Below are positions 33,001 to 43,862 of a DNA stretch of 64,000 nt, one piece after another. The notes beneath the pieces were generated by a model. It had not been told where the DNA came from and did not search any database. It saw nothing but the letters and a program-made list of their open reading frames with translations. The stretch's first letter is position 1. Every line of letters begins with the position of its first letter. Both the position numbers and the translations under genes were made by a program. Source of the DNA: Clavelina lepadiformis (taxonomy: Eukaryota; Chordata; Ascidiacea; Aplousobranchia; Clavelinidae); NCBI RefSeq assembly GCF_947623445.1, contig NC_135241.1, positions 17,734,501 to 17,798,500 of the forward strand, in the 5' to 3' direction.

Positions 33001-35464
33001 GGGGTTATAATCAAACCTGCACATCAGTATAAATTCTTGCAGCACTTTTGGTGAAAATGCTTCCAACTGTTGGCAAATGACTATTATTGGTGGATTAGGT
33101 ATTTCATTAATGAGTTTACGCTTCTTTGATGGAGAGGTTTGCAAGAACTTTGTTGCTATACTCTAGGGAAAATAGAGGGTTTCTTTAAAAAAAGCTACTA
33201 CTTATTGTGAATATTATTTTATTGTACCAGGTCATATTAATTTTTTCAGGCAAACAGCTCAGCTACTGTAAAAAGCTTATTGAAAACTAACAAACAAGTT
33301 ATAAGAATTTACATATACAACATTACCGTTTTGCTTTTTTACCTTAAAATACCACTTTTCAAGCATTGATATTGTTAAAGGTGTTGACTTCTTCTTCATA
33401 TAAACTAAAAGATCATTATTAGTTGTACCATCTTTTTCGTTGTCTTCACATACATTAAGCAACTGGTCACCCAACGCCCTCATCAAAGACTTCATGTCTG
33501 AAAGCAACTTGATATAACTTATTTGAATATTAATAATATGGTGTAATAACAACTAGAAGAAATAAATTAATTTAATAATATAATTTATAATTGTAAATAA
33601 TATAATTAATATAATTTAAGAAACAATAAATTTATATGAATGCTGTACCCAAGCATTTTATGAAAAATATAATGAAGGTTTACCCAACCAAATGTTTTTG
33701 CTTACTTGAGCAATTCTTTGCTTCCAATATGGCAACGTAAGAGGACACATCCTCTTTTATTTTAGTATAAAGCTGACTAAACAGTGTCACATGGTCAGTC
33801 ATATTGACACCTAAATGAAAGCCAATGCCCAATTGTAATGCCATCACGATATAACGATATGTTATTTTTTTCAAATCCTGAGAACATTTCTACCTGTAAT
33901 CAATGCTGCAGTAGGAATTTCTGTTCTTTTTCCTCTTGATAAGTCATTCTTTTCATATTGTTTTTCCTGGGCCAGCTTGATGTATTGTACCAAGTCATTA
34001 AAAAGTTTTTCTTGTATCTCTATATGCAGATTCTGTAAAACGACATTATCTCTTTTAGCTTAACATGTGAAAGGCGGACACTACGTGGTGAGTAGGAAAA
34101 CCATTATTTAGCACTAATGGTATTACTGAGCAGAGTCATATTCCTACACCAACCTTAGAAAAATCCCATAACACAAAAGATAGCACAAACAAACATTTTA
34201 TCTTAAGTCTTCTAAACTATATGAAAACATTATAGATAAAATTTTCTAATGATTCTTCTTCAGAGTTTGGGTTACTTTTGGTAAATTTCAATGAAATGTG
34301 TTAACTGGGAAGATAAGTTGTTATTATAACACCAAGATTATTCATTCCAATGTAAAAATTGAGATAGGGGCCCAATTTAACAACCAAAAGCAGCATGAAG
34401 CTGGTTACCAGTTCCCTGCTTAATTATTCAATAAATGAGTTTCCTGTCATGTGATTTCTTATTCAATAAACTGTTTCCAGGTGAACTTGGTCACATGTTA
34501 CATAGTTTTTACTCATCTTATTATGTTCATTAAAACTTTTATTGATTTTGAATAAGGAACCAGTAACCAGCTTCATGCTGCTACAAAAGATACTGTTATT
34601 ATGTTCATTAAAACTTTTATTGATTTTGAATAAGGAACCAGTAACCAGCTTCATGCTGCTACAAAAGATACTTTCGAAAAGTAATAAATGAATGAAACCA
34701 AAAAATAATATTCTTACACTTATGGAATCTTCAATTTCATTCCAAATTTTCTGAGCCATTTTCCAACGAAGCTGAGGCTTGACACCACAATCATCAAAAT
34801 GGTCACTTGCTTGGATTGTTGATGATTTAGCATTACCAGGAATGAAAAAGCATCCCTAAAGAAATGCATTTTTTAAATAAGTTAACAAATAATTTTCAAT
34901 GGTTAGGTTTGAGTGATTGATATCATAATTTTATGTTTACTAAAGTTTTATCACAACTTAAAAGTGATAAAACTTTGTTAAACATAAATTTTATATAGGA
35001 AATACATAAGTCAAACAAATGTCCAACTTCATTAAAAAGTATTCACATGGTAAAATTGTTTTTACAGAAATAATATAAGTTGCTACAGGAACAAACTGGA
35101 AAGTATGGAAGTTTCCTAAAAGAAACTGTACATGCAAAGATATGAGCTTTGTTATGACAATGTGCACTAAGCCTCAATTCTTTCTTTATTTACGTTATAT
35201 TAGAATAACATTCAAACAACCAACTTTTCCTCATTTGTTTATAATAAATGATTGTGAATGAGAATATGGTTAGCATGCAAGAAAGTTATATGTTTGCATA
35301 TGGCTTGTGCAGGTACTACTATGACTAGCCTAACTGAGCAATAGCAGCAATTGCAGATACTTCTTTCTTTTGTAAAAACAAAAGTTAAAGATTACGCACA
35401 AAATTAATTGCATCCTAAGTCCTGGACTAACCTTGGATATTGACGATGCGGCAATGTCTTCCAT
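30092..35464 (-). CDS. ORC3: Origin recognition complex subunit 3
   Basis: Subunit of the six-protein ORC that marks replication origins and loads MCM. Eighteen minus-strand exons give 726 residues (human ORC3 is 711): 35464-35432, 34855-34718, 34032-33894, 33810-33706, 33497-33343, 33162-33017, 32857-32695, 32627-32484, 32419-32313, 32208-32148, 32057-31941, 31775-31695, 31485-31323, 31171-31092, 31011-30914, 30846-30705, 30513-30311, 30197-30092. Clear matches along the length: [122 protein letters not shown] and the winged-helix end [29 protein letters not shown]. The degenerate AAA+ part lacks a Walker A motif, as in other ORC3 proteins. The first exon encodes only 11 residues. Phases all close. 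Reads away from RFC2 across a shared upstream region. Confidence 0.96.
34521..34676. repeat. Tandem duplication of a 78-bp unit in an ORC3 intron
   Basis: The unit starting ttatgttcattaaaac at 34521 recurs almost exactly at 34599. Each copy contains ccagtaaccagcttcatg. A related inverted stretch (catgaagctggttaccag) lies at about 34393-34410. The repeat is intronic and leaves the reading frame unaffected. Confidence 0.75.
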
Positions 35465-36621
35465 TTAGAAGGCAGGAAATGTATTGCACTGATGCACAAA
35501 TGTATGTACATTCATACTATTATATCTGCAAAGCTGTAGGCTACATAAAATGCAAAAAATATGTATTTTATGGCAGCTGTACACAAACTTTAAAACAGAA
35601 CTGAACTGGAACACTACTGTAAAAACCTATACAACTTTAAACGGTGCTTGCATGCAGTTAGCAACTGTGGTAACAACACACAATTTATGTGTCACAGCTA
35701 TATCCTATATGTCTTTACAAATCAAAAAGTGAAGTACACGAAAACACTATCATGTCACCAAGAAGCTTGTCACTGTGCGCTGGCCAAGGTTGAAACATTT
35801 TTGTTTAAGTCAAAATAGGAATTAGTGGCTGAACTCAGCATGGTGGTGGTGGTTGCACCAGACTGCAGACCAGTATGGACTATAAGTTTTTCTGCACCAA
35901 ACAGTGTAATTTTCAAAGACTGGTGTACACCAGGATTTACTTGGCTTACAAAGTAGCTTTTTTGACCCATTTTGTTCACCAGATAGCTATATTGTGCACC
36001 GATAATTACGCCGGAAAACGCAATCTTTCCATACGGGACTGCAGAGTATGGCAGGCATACACCCCAGATTTTTTGGCCGAAACAGTATCGCACACTGGGA
36101 AAAAAGCGATCATTCCAAAAAAAAGGGGTCACTAATTTTTTCTCTGTTTTCTATTGTAAAAGGCCTACCATAAATGCCGGACAGGCTTGGGCCACTAGCT
36201 GCAGTGCACACCAGAATTTCGGTTCTGCGCCCCCAAGATTTCGGCGAACAATGCCATACTCTGCAGTCCGGGTTGTGCACTCCTGTGCTAGAGCCAGATG
36301 TTCTTAATCTGCAAAGTTCAATGCAAATTGCAATCATCAATACAATGTATATTAAATAGGGAAATCCCCTTTAAAGGATCGACTTTACAACTCTTTGATT
36401 GAATCTACGATTTTCATGTATAAGATAACATTTTACAAACTAAACAACGTATATAAATTGAATCATTTTTTAAATATTTTTGTATTTAACATTATTTTAC
36501 AGATAAATGGTTTATTTTTTTGTTATTTAGATATATTTATACCAAATCTTCGAAAGACGTCCTTATTTACCCTTGCATTTTATAAGTGAAAAGATGCCAA
36601 ATAAAAAATGCCTTGTTGATC

Positions 36622-36631
36622 TGGCGCGAAA
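36622..36631. promoter_or_regulatory. E2F-type site between ORC3 and RFC2
   Basis: TGGCGCGAAA reads TTTCGCGCCA on the other strand, a full match to the E2F/DP consensus. E2F drives replication genes at G1/S in animals. Function here is inferred from sequence and position only. Confidence 0.5.
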
Positions 36632-36882
36632 GTCTGTTCTCGCTTGTGTTTATTGCAGTCCTCATTTCTCCTCAAATACGAAAAAACAGCTTCTGTTTGC
36701 AACATATTGTAGCAATTGAATTTTTGATGTCTAAAAATGATGTGATGAATAGATTCTCGAATAAGACACTTGGCACTAATTTAAAAGTCTATAGTTGTAA
36801 TCTAGTTGTTACTAGCAATTTTTAACGTTTTTTTTCTTGGGTACGTTTTAAGCCTTTTCTGCTTTGTCACTTTTTCCTGTTC

Positions 36883-36891
36883 ATTGGCGCG
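36883..36891. promoter_or_regulatory. CCAAT-box motif fused to a GGCGCG core
   Basis: ATTGGCGCG combines an inverted CCAAT box with an E2F-like core, 260 bases right of the first site and about 520 bases before the RFC2 ATG. In AT-rich DNA such GC-rich cores are rare. Confidence 0.35.
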
Positions 36892-37413
36892 TGTTAGTAA
36901 CAACTGGCTTAATTTTTCGTCCCCACCGCGCTTTTGATGAAAAATAAATGAATGAAAACCGTTTTAACCCAAGTTTTTTTTTGGAACAAAATTCTTGCCT
37001 TCTTCTTCACAAAATATTCTTCTTCTTAAAATAATTTGTTTTAAATAAATACGACGTAGGAGTACAGCATTTTGTCCGCAGACAGATTTGCGAATATCTT
37101 TTGATTGAACGAACCGATTTTTACTTGATGAGGTAAAAAAGTTTTTCTTTTCCGCAAGGAATATGTTGCACCAATTTTTGGGTCGAAAAAGTGTCTAACC
37201 TTTTGGGAAGAAGGATTTTTTGCAATTTCCTTGTTTTAAGTTAAATTTTTGGCAAAAAGCGTACACAGCTCTGCTGCATCTGTGATTTCAAAACTAGAAA
37301 ATTTGGCAAATTGTAATTTTATCTAAGTTATAGGCATTATTCTTCTATATTGAGCTAGCATATAGGTCTGTAAACTATTATTTGAAATTTCTATGGCAAC
37401 TGAAGCATAAGAA

Positions 37414-40400
37414 ATGGATTGTCAACCAGGATCAAGTGGGGATAATTCTTTTTCAACTAATTTGAAGTCTAAGAAAGGATATGAGCTTCCTTGGTAATTA
37501 TTTGTGCTTATTATGTGTAAAGAGAAATTATTTAAATCTGAAACCTGTCTGACCGTGGGCCACAAAACCCTCGACCCACGTTGCAAGTTGTGAAATCTGT
37601 CGAGTATGCATTAAACTCAGTAAACTGTGCACAAGATGTAAAATGCTTTTATTATGCCTGCACAGTTGATGGTGACTCAACAGTGTTAACCAAATATAAT
37701 CAGGATGTTGGATAGCGCTCTAAGTTGGCCTTTATTTTTAGTTTATTTAGACAAGCTTTCGCAAGCATCAGCTTGCTTCATTAGGTGTGCTAAGAGATCA
37801 TATTGTTCCTAGTTCTTTGACTGTTTGAACACCACTTTATTGTAAATGACCAACAAATTTAGAAAGCAGTGCCCACCACTGAGGGATGGGGTTGGCATTT
37901 GACCAATATCTTAGCGTACAGGTTACAAGAAAGAATTTTTTAAACATCAACAGGATGGTTTTGCACCTTACCCCAAATGTCTTTCAAATTACATTCATAC
38001 ATTGTATATACTGGCTGCAATGAACACTCTTGACAAACACTTACAGTTAACATACTTCATTTTGGTAAATAACATTTTGTAGGGTGGAAAAGTACCGACC
38101 AACAAAATTAAGTGACGTTGTTGGGAATGAAGCAACTGTAAGTCGCTTGGATGTGTTCGCAAGAGAAGGAAATGTTCCCAATATCATAATTGCTGGGCCT
38201 CCTGGTGCTGGAAAAACCACAAGCATTTTATGTCTTGCGAGAACTATGCTGGGGCCAGCTTACAGTAATGCTGTTTTGGAACTCAATGCTTCAAATGACA
38301 GGTAAATACATTTTAGATGGTTAAGGTAAATTATATTTTCCTTGAATTGATGAGAATTATTTTCAAAAATAATTTGGAATGCAAATTAACCTTTTACCTT
38401 TATTACCTTGAAAAATTAAACTGGAGTGTTGGGTTTTATATGCTTTGGTTCATCTAGCACAGTGCTTTTTAACCTTTTTGATGGCGGTTTGCACTTTTTA
38501 GTGTCATGAAAATCTCATCCGCACTTGATACAGGCCAAGCTGTTAAATTTTTGGCTGGCTGGCAATTTCGTCGTTCATTCACTTTTTCTTGGTATTACTC
38601 ATTCAAACTATACAATTTATGAAACGATCCTTACATGTGTCAGCATTTGTAGCCCCGATTTGACCCATACGGAAACAATCGTGACAGTTTTAATTTGTTT
38701 TAAGCGTACGATACATCAGGGTTAAATTACCAATGGCCCAATACACTGGATTCAATTTCCAGTTGCGCTACCATTGTAATTTCCGTGAGTAAGGTGTGAA
38801 CGATGCTTACCTTTGCTCAGTAGTCTTGATAAAAAGTTCCAAATTCGAGTAATTCCAAAAAAATATTAAAAAATGTGTGTATCTATCGAACATGCACAAA
38901 CACAAGTTTGGTAGCTGAGGCTGAACTGAGGTAGCTACCTGAGCAATGAGGAATCATCGCCGAGTTTAAAAGAAAGACTTACCTCAATCTGAGAATAAAA
39001 TTTGTAATAACATACCATACTAGGTTGTTGGGCAACTTTTTTATGCTATTCACGTTATCGTAGTTAGGCCTAGCTTAGTTAAAGGCTTCCTTGTTGAGTT
39101 TAGCGGTTTGTGCAAGGGTCTGTATACAAGAAAATGGAGTGTTACATAGCCAATACTGTCAAAAATATTAACAAAATTATTTTTGGTTTTTCAAATTTAT
39201 CCACCTCACAACAGTGCGAGTACTTGAATGTATAAACCAGCGTGGTCCAACTACAGGCCCGCGGGCCGCATTATTGATTTAATTTATTTTAATTAGAACA
39301 AGTATAGCATTTGGATAAAAAGTGTCAAAAATTTAATTCAAAGTTGTAGACAGCAGGGCCTATACTGTTTCAACCTATCAGGTCTCGTCAGTACAACTGG
39401 GCTTCTTAAAGGCTGATATGTACCTAGTGTTCCGGACGTTTTTGTTTCCTTTAAATATTCCACAGTTTTCATGTTATTTATCTTTCAAATTGGAACCCTA
39501 ATACTGGCTATTGCGCAACACTCAGAAATGTGGCATAATCCTATAATTGCGACAGCATCATTGCATCCATTTGTTTGTTGCGTCATAATAATAATAATAC
39601 TGGTAATAGTATTGGAAGTGGCCCGCAAGTTGTCACGGTTTTGTACAGTGGCCCGTAAGTCAAAAGTAGTTGGACCACGCTGGTATAAGCCATCGCCTTG
39701 TTATGATGTGATATCAACATGCTCCATTACTTTGCTGTTGTTTTTCTCTTTGCCACTTCAATATTTTGTCACGCTCTTTTTAATGCGAGTCTTATTCATG
39801 GAAGCTATACTGAAAGAACTGGATTTGCTCTGTAGTAACTACGCAATGTATATTACTGATGAGCTTGCCTTGACTACAACCCGACACAAGGGTAAGCATG
39901 AAAACGCAAAACTTGCACAACCAATCAGCGTTGCTTAAGAAAAACTGAAAATCAAAGAGACATATTTCATCCGCACTTTATGCAAACGGTGTTTGTCATC
40001 CGCACTAGAATTTTTTTTCTATACGCACTAATGCATACAGTCTTACAGGTTGAAATGCACTGGTCTAGCACATAGACAGTATACCTTGAGGACCAAGATT
40101 ACATCTTTTTTCGGAGTGTGAAGTATAACTTTATTTGATTATAGCTTTAATTTTTTTCGTTGCATTTTGTAGAGGAATTGATGTTGTTCGAAACAAAATC
40201 AAAATGTTTGCTCAGAAGAAAGTAACTTTGCCCAAAGGCAAGCAAAAAATTATAATTTTAGATGAAGCAGATAGCATGACTAGTGGGGCCCAGCAGGCAT
40301 TACGAAGGTAAGGAATAAATAATAGTTTGTAAATTTGTCACATAATAACCGAATATTTAGCTGTGTAAAAAGTTTTGATAATAACTGCAGGCTGATTGAA

Positions 40401-43097
40401 ATGTTTACACCATGTTCACACTCTTAGTAAGTTAGTTAGTAAGTAAAATGACATCGTACAAACAGTTGATTCTTTTTCAGAACTATGGAGATCTACAGCA
40501 AAACCACTCGTTTTGCTTTGGCCTGTAACCAGTCTGATAAAATAATAGAACCGATTCAATCGCGTTGCGCAATTTTAAGATATAGCAAGCTTACAGATGC
40601 CCAGGTAAAAGCGTGTTCAATAACATCATCCAATTCACAGTCATTTTGGGTCTAATGTTATTATTTTGTAATAACAACCAGTTTTTATCAACTTTTGTTT
40701 TCTTGTCTCCGATCTGCTTATGTGAAGATTCTTAGCCGCATTATGGAGGTGATTGACAAAGAAAACGTTCGTTATACAGATGATGGCTTGGAAGCAATCA
40801 TTTTTACTGCACAGGGTGATATGAGACAGGTATTTATATTTAGTGATTTTGTGTTCAGTCAGTACCTAGTTTGGTCAATGATATTGTCATAATATATTTT
40901 TATTACCTATATTCAATATAACATTTTGTTTGAAAATTGCTGTTATGTCAGTAATTATTAAAATGGGTAACCATAGATGAATCATTTTGGTATTGTACTT
41001 CAAAGTTTACAACTGTTTAAAAGGCCCAGTTTTACCGTATTATTTTAATAAGTGAGATTGATTAAGTGGTAATTGATTAGTGGTTGTTAAAGTTATTTGT
41101 GGTATGGAACACACCCAAGTTTTAGACATAGATTCATCTTTGGAACCCTTTGTTAAGATTTAGAAACTTACGTCATACACACAGTGTGCGATTCCTAATC
41201 TCTGCCAAAACGCTGTTGACCAAGCCGGTTCTATCGAACGTCAAACAAATTCGCTGCCAAGCCAACTATATGTAACCCAGCATAAGAATTACTGATGTAA
41301 ACCAGGGCTTCTCAAACTTTTTTGTTCTGCGACCCCATTTTGAAAAAGATATTTCTATGCGACCCCATTATGGGGACATTCACGTTAATGACATTAAAAC
41401 GGGGTTAGTTCTTTTGTCTATTAAGACTAGGGTTAATTAGGATATCAATAATTTACAGCAATCATAGCGTAACAATGCATCAATTGTTACGATTGGTTAT
41501 ATTTTATCGTTCGACATTTCACACCAACGGTTGCGGTCAATCCTTCAAAAACACATTTCTTGGAAATGGATAGCCTATTAACATGACAATAAAAATATTT
41601 AATAGCCTTTTTCCATGTGCACAGGCCGGGCTGGTTGTAAAGTCATCAAGGACCGCTTACATAACGGCCCTAAAATGCAGTCATTTCCATGTGATTTTTT
41701 GAAAAACTTGGCCACTTCAGATTGACATCATGGCAAGACTACAACCTACCGGCACTAGACTAAAATTACGACCCCAAAATTTCCTTACGCGACCCTATTT
41801 GGGGTCGCGACCCATAGTTTGAGAAGCCCTGATGTAAACCACGTGATTAAGTTGTAATTATTGTTTAAATATGTGATCTTGCCAAAAACATCTCATGATA
41901 ACATTACGCCAGAAATTCCCAATGCAAGATGTGTTTGTAGCACTCCACTAAAAATGTGCATGTGAATCGTACGTTTTCGATGATTCAGCATCATCCCAGC
42001 TAATGTGTATACTGGTAACCAGAAATCACTAATACATTCCAAAATGACAACAATAACACAAGCACTGGTCATTTTCGAAGTGAAATACTTGGAAAAGTGA
42101 GTTCTAATGCAAAGTAATATGACTAAAGCCACACCTTTTATTGGCAATCTTTGCTATTGTATACCGTAGTATACATATGCTCATTATTTACAAAGCAAAA
42201 TAATTGCAGAGAACAAAGCGATTATTGTGTTAAAATGCGCAATATACAGTTTAAACACAAGTGTTTAAAACAATATACGTATATCATAATGATCTAAAAA
42301 TTGCCATATGTATACATATCTAGCGCTGTAGAGTAGGTAGCGCCTTTTACTCACAATTCAAATTGTTACAGTGTTTGATTTGATAATTTGGTTTCATGTA
42401 TTTATTTAAACATTTGCTCTGATGAAGAACATAAGAATGTTCGAAACTAGTTAACCAATAAAATTATGTACCTGCCAGCAGTTTGTTTGCTTTTAGCAAC
42501 TTCATGGCACTTGAAGCGTATTTCGACTCTACCCACACTATAATTTCATATCAAGCAATATAAGTTTTTCACTGCAATTAAATTTTAATAATTATCTGCC
42601 CTCATTTCAGGCTCTAAACAATCTTCAGTCAACATATCAGGGATTTGGATTTGTAAATGGTGAAAATGTCTTTAAAGTTTGTGATGAACCACATCCTTTG
42701 TTAATAAAAAACATGCTTGACCATTGCGTGAGTGGAAATCTTGATGAGGTATGACGAGGCTTTACATATTAGTTATTACCTACTTCTCTTTTTGTCCCAA
42801 GAATTGCAAGCTATAAAGTAAAGAATTTTTTCGTCACATTGACATCGTTTTCCACAGGCATACAAGGTGATTAACCATTTATGGAACATGGGATATTCTG
42901 CTGATGACATTATAACGAATATATTTCGAGTGGTAAAAACTCATGATATGGCCGAATATGTCAAGCTGGAGTATATCAAGCTTATTGCGCAAACTCATAT
43001 GAGGATAGTCCAAGGCATAAACTCTCTTTTGCAACTGTCTGCTCTCATTGCTAGACTCTGCCGTATTACCATTGACCAGCCAACTACAGCAACATGA
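37414..43097 (+). CDS. RFC2: Replication factor C subunit 2 (clamp loader ATPase)
   Basis: AAA+ subunit of the RFC complex that opens PCNA and loads it on primer-template DNA; also in the checkpoint clamp loaders. Seven exons give 345 residues (human 354): 37414-37493, 38083-38301, 40173-40307, 40481-40604, 40728-40829, 42611-42748, 42858-43097. Motifs: RFC box [16 protein letters not shown]; Walker [10 protein letters not shown]; Walker B ILDEADSM; sensor-1 [15 protein letters not shown] arginine-finger motif PIQSRC; sensor-2 region [14 protein letters not shown]-terminal collar domain ending LLARLC-like IARLCRITI. The protein is near-identical to vertebrate RFC2 through the ATPase domain. 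The ATG at 37414 is chosen because the exon splices in phase; the ATG at 37393 hits a stop after five codons. Introns 2 and 5 are swollen by hAT elements. Confidence 0.98.
37756..37785 (-). other. Hammerhead-like hairpin motif in RFC2 intron 1
   Basis: On the minus strand: CTAATGAA, then a 6-bp stem GCAAGC/GCTTGC with loop TGAT, then GAAAG. It has the same layout as the motif at 42419-42447 but different, still complementary stem bases. The G5-equivalent is A, so a working ribozyme is unlikely from this copy. Confidence 0.4.
38460..40062. mobile_element. Non-autonomous hAT-type transposon in RFC2 intron 2 (host of a nested element)
   Basis: Ends are cagtgctttttaacct and, inverted, cagtgcatttcaacct. 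Flanks are atctagca (38452-38459) and gtctagca (40063-40070), 7 of 8 identical. The element is about 1.6 kb including a nested 445-bp insertion. A 155-codon open frame (39471-39938) partly overlaps both elements and resembles no transposase I know. Confidence 0.75.
39238..39682. mobile_element. Non-autonomous hAT-type transposon nested in the RFC2 intron 2 element
   Basis: Inverted ends cagcgtggtccaacta and tagttggaccacgctg are perfect over 16 bases. The 8-bp flanks are gtataaac (39230-39237) and gtataagc (39683-39690), 7 of 8 identical and fitting nTnnnnAn. GC-rich subterminal ggcccgcgggcc and gtggcccg motifs are typical of the group. Confidence 0.85.
41303..41831. mobile_element. Non-autonomous hAT-type transposon in RFC2 intron 5
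   Basis: Ends cagggcttctcaaact and agtttgagaagccctg are inverted copies. A perfect 8-bp target duplication atgtaaac lies at 41295-41302 and 41832-41839. Subterminal gcgaccccat motifs recur inside near both ends. The 529-bp interior has no coding frame. Confidence 0.92.
42419..42447 (+). other. Hammerhead-ribozyme-like motif in RFC2 intron 5
   Basis: CTGATGA, one extra A, a perfect 6-bp stem GAACAT/ATGTTC with loop AAGA, then GAAAC. The canonical hammerhead core is CUGAUGA-helix II-GAAA. The extra A departs from it and I could not place helix III and a cleavage site. It may be a relic of a Penelope-like or retrozyme-type element. Confidence 0.4.
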
Positions 43098-43862
43098 TTT
43101 AAAGAATTCTGTTCAAACATTTTCATGCAATATGAGTGCTTAAAACTTTAGCCAAAGGGAATGCAAAGGGGAAAGTTAACAACAGATAAGTTTCAGATGT
43201 CTACAAATGTATACTGTCTTATATTTGTAACCATGCAGATCCAGTTGTTTCGTTTTGTTTTCATGTAGGTTTCACAATTTGTAATGACCTGCGACTAAAT
43301 ATTTTCTGGCATAAATGTTTGCCTAATAGGCCAAGCTTCCAAGAAAAGCCACACTGAAATGTTATAATATATCTAGCTATGAAGTAACGATAATTTGCAA
43401 AATCTATGCAAAGACAACACATTCTACCAGACCATTTCTGTGTGAGGTGTCCAAATGTGTGACGATTTTGGTCCTAAGTGTCCCAGACACTCTTGCATTT
43501 TGGTAACAATTGGTCCACACAACAAACAGTACTATGACATAAAATGTTTCTTTGAATTAATGATGTCGGGGAACAGGCACATTTACAATACAAACTACAG
43601 CTTTCCCAGTAACAATGACATTTATAGCATTATGATAGCTAAGCTAATCATTCCATTTAGACCATAAAATGCCCATATGTTAAAATCCAGCAACAGTAAC
43701 TAAAACGATGAACACAATACACATAAAAATCAAAGAGCATGGATATGTCCTTTTTGGGAATCTTTACAATAATAAGAAAACTTATCACATCAGGTGGTGT
43801 GGTATATGATAATACCAATTCATATCAGACAACAACATATAATATAGGCACGGAAAATGTTT
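43098..43862. other. Shared 3' region of RFC2 and CCDC74
   Basis: These 765 bases lie between two converging stop codons and should hold both 3' untranslated regions. I found no canonical AATAAA in either direction close to the stops. The 12-base string gtggtgtggtat occurs twice (about 43795 and 43870), the second copy reaching into the CCDC74 last exon. Confidence 0.45.

Larger units (their letters stand above)
35465..37413. promoter_or_regulatory. Shared upstream region of the divergent ORC3 and RFC2 genes
   Basis: About 1.9 kb separate the two start codons. No exon is visible. Within 35830-36300 lie several ctgcag/gcactc-type GC-richer patches (for example ctgcagagtatggc and its near-inverse) that look like an old inverted-repeat element. 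The E2F-like and CCAAT motifs at 36622-36891 are annotated separately. A 5-codon upstream ORF (37393-37410) lies in the RFC2 frame and ends three bases before the RFC2 ATG. Confidence 0.5.

Noticed and set aside
35770..36132. 120-codon minus-strand frame upstream of ORC3
   Set aside because: Composition and overlap with an inverted-repeat region suggest non-coding repeat; there is no homology and no splice context.
39471..39938. 155-codon open frame on the plus strand
   Set aside because: It lies across the border of two nested hAT elements in an RFC2 intron, has no family motif, and includes one inverted terminal repeat. It is probably chance or transposon relic.
42419..42447. Confident call of an active hammerhead ribozyme
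   Set aside because: There is an extra A before helix II and no identifiable helix III or cleavage site. It is kept only as a hammerhead-like motif.
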